The notes under the pieces are model-generated. The model did no database searches. It had not been told where the DNA came from and saw only the letters and a program-made list of their open reading frames with translations. This document shows positions 59,765 to 60,000 of a DNA stretch of 60,000 nucleotides, piece after piece. The stretch is from positions 3,429,501 through 3,489,500 of the forward strand of contig OU612070.1 of the NCBI GenBank assembly GCA_914767715.1, in the 5' to 3' direction. Both the position numbers and the translations under genes were made by a program. The number at the start of each line of letters is the position of its first letter. Position 1 is the stretch's first letter. This DNA is from Membranipora membranacea. Its lineage: Eukaryota > Bryozoa > Gymnolaemata > Cheilostomatida > Membraniporidae.

Positions 59765-60000
59765 AACTTCCCTGGCTTATATCAATGACCAAAGGGGATC
59801 TTGTCTAATTGAGCAACACCCCACATCCCTAATATTTTAATAAGTTGACCGTTAAATCCGTAGATGTAGCTACATGCGCAAAAAATTCTCCCATCTAGCA
59901 ATCCAATACTGTGATTGTTTTATTTTTCTCCTGGGTTAGCAATTTAGCATTGGCAACAGCTTAACCAGAAGAAAACGCGTCCTTATTTTCGCCAGACCGG

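Larger units (their letters stand above)
56505..60000. other. Region upstream of SLC51A
   Basis: No confident exon. It contains inverted-repeat arms around GGCATCTGGAGTTACAGGCATG (about 58303-58415), one end of a family-B element at about 58949-58985, a G-run near 59675-59686 and an inverted repeat with 16-bp arms at 59689-59704 and 59749-59764. Short open frames near 59260-59630 lack support. Confidence 0.45.

Overview
The window is nuclear DNA of an intron-rich, AT-rich animal. Every well-supported gene is split by GT..AG introns of about 80 bp to 2.8 kb. The products are animal-type: an SREBP-pathway site-2 protease, an ESCRT-I MVB12 subunit, a peptide-type rhodopsin-family GPCR, TMEM229, the alpha subunit of the organic solute transporter, and a CD225 protein. 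I infer a small-genome invertebrate, probably bilaterian; the sequence alone does not fix the phylum. Exons were assembled by hand from splice signals, reading-frame phase and recalled family resemblance. All six confident genes close to exact in-frame lengths.

Layout, with every gene on the minus strand: CD225/dispanin-like protein (803-4425, 4 exons, 171 aa); MBTPS2 site-2 protease (6385-14674, 9 exons, 491 aa, HExxH and LDG motifs intact); a dead 5'-truncated non-LTR retrotransposon (about 16140-17275); MVB12 (19984-24119, 9 exons, 272 aa, MABP plus UMA domains); a DMSR/sex-peptide-receptor-like GPCR (26885-33216, 6 exons, about 535 aa); TMEM229 (35156-36766, 3 exons, 158 aa); a tentative unrecognised single-pass membrane protein (41428-45850, 7 exons); and SLC51A/OST-alpha (46727-56504, 7 exons, 473 aa). 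The genes do not form an obvious pathway. Several act in the endomembrane system (Golgi protease, ESCRT-I, plasma-membrane transporter and receptor).

The non-coding DNA is unusually rich in palindromes. Besides two long fold-back elements (4681-5386 and 12374-12834) there are many 18-38 bp perfect or near-perfect palindromes. Each consists of little more than two element tips joined head to head, and each is flanked by an exact 5-bp or 8-bp direct repeat (target-site duplication). At least two sets share their tips with the long elements, so they look like collapsed 'tip-only' remnants of MITE-like transposons. This is the most novel pattern in the window. Other repeats are a 30-bp x 10 minisatellite in an MVB12 intron, a tRNA-derived SINE cluster with a TATAAT-rich tract in an MBTPS2 intron, and a candidate 1.9-kb terminal-repeat element at 37.95-39.86 kb.
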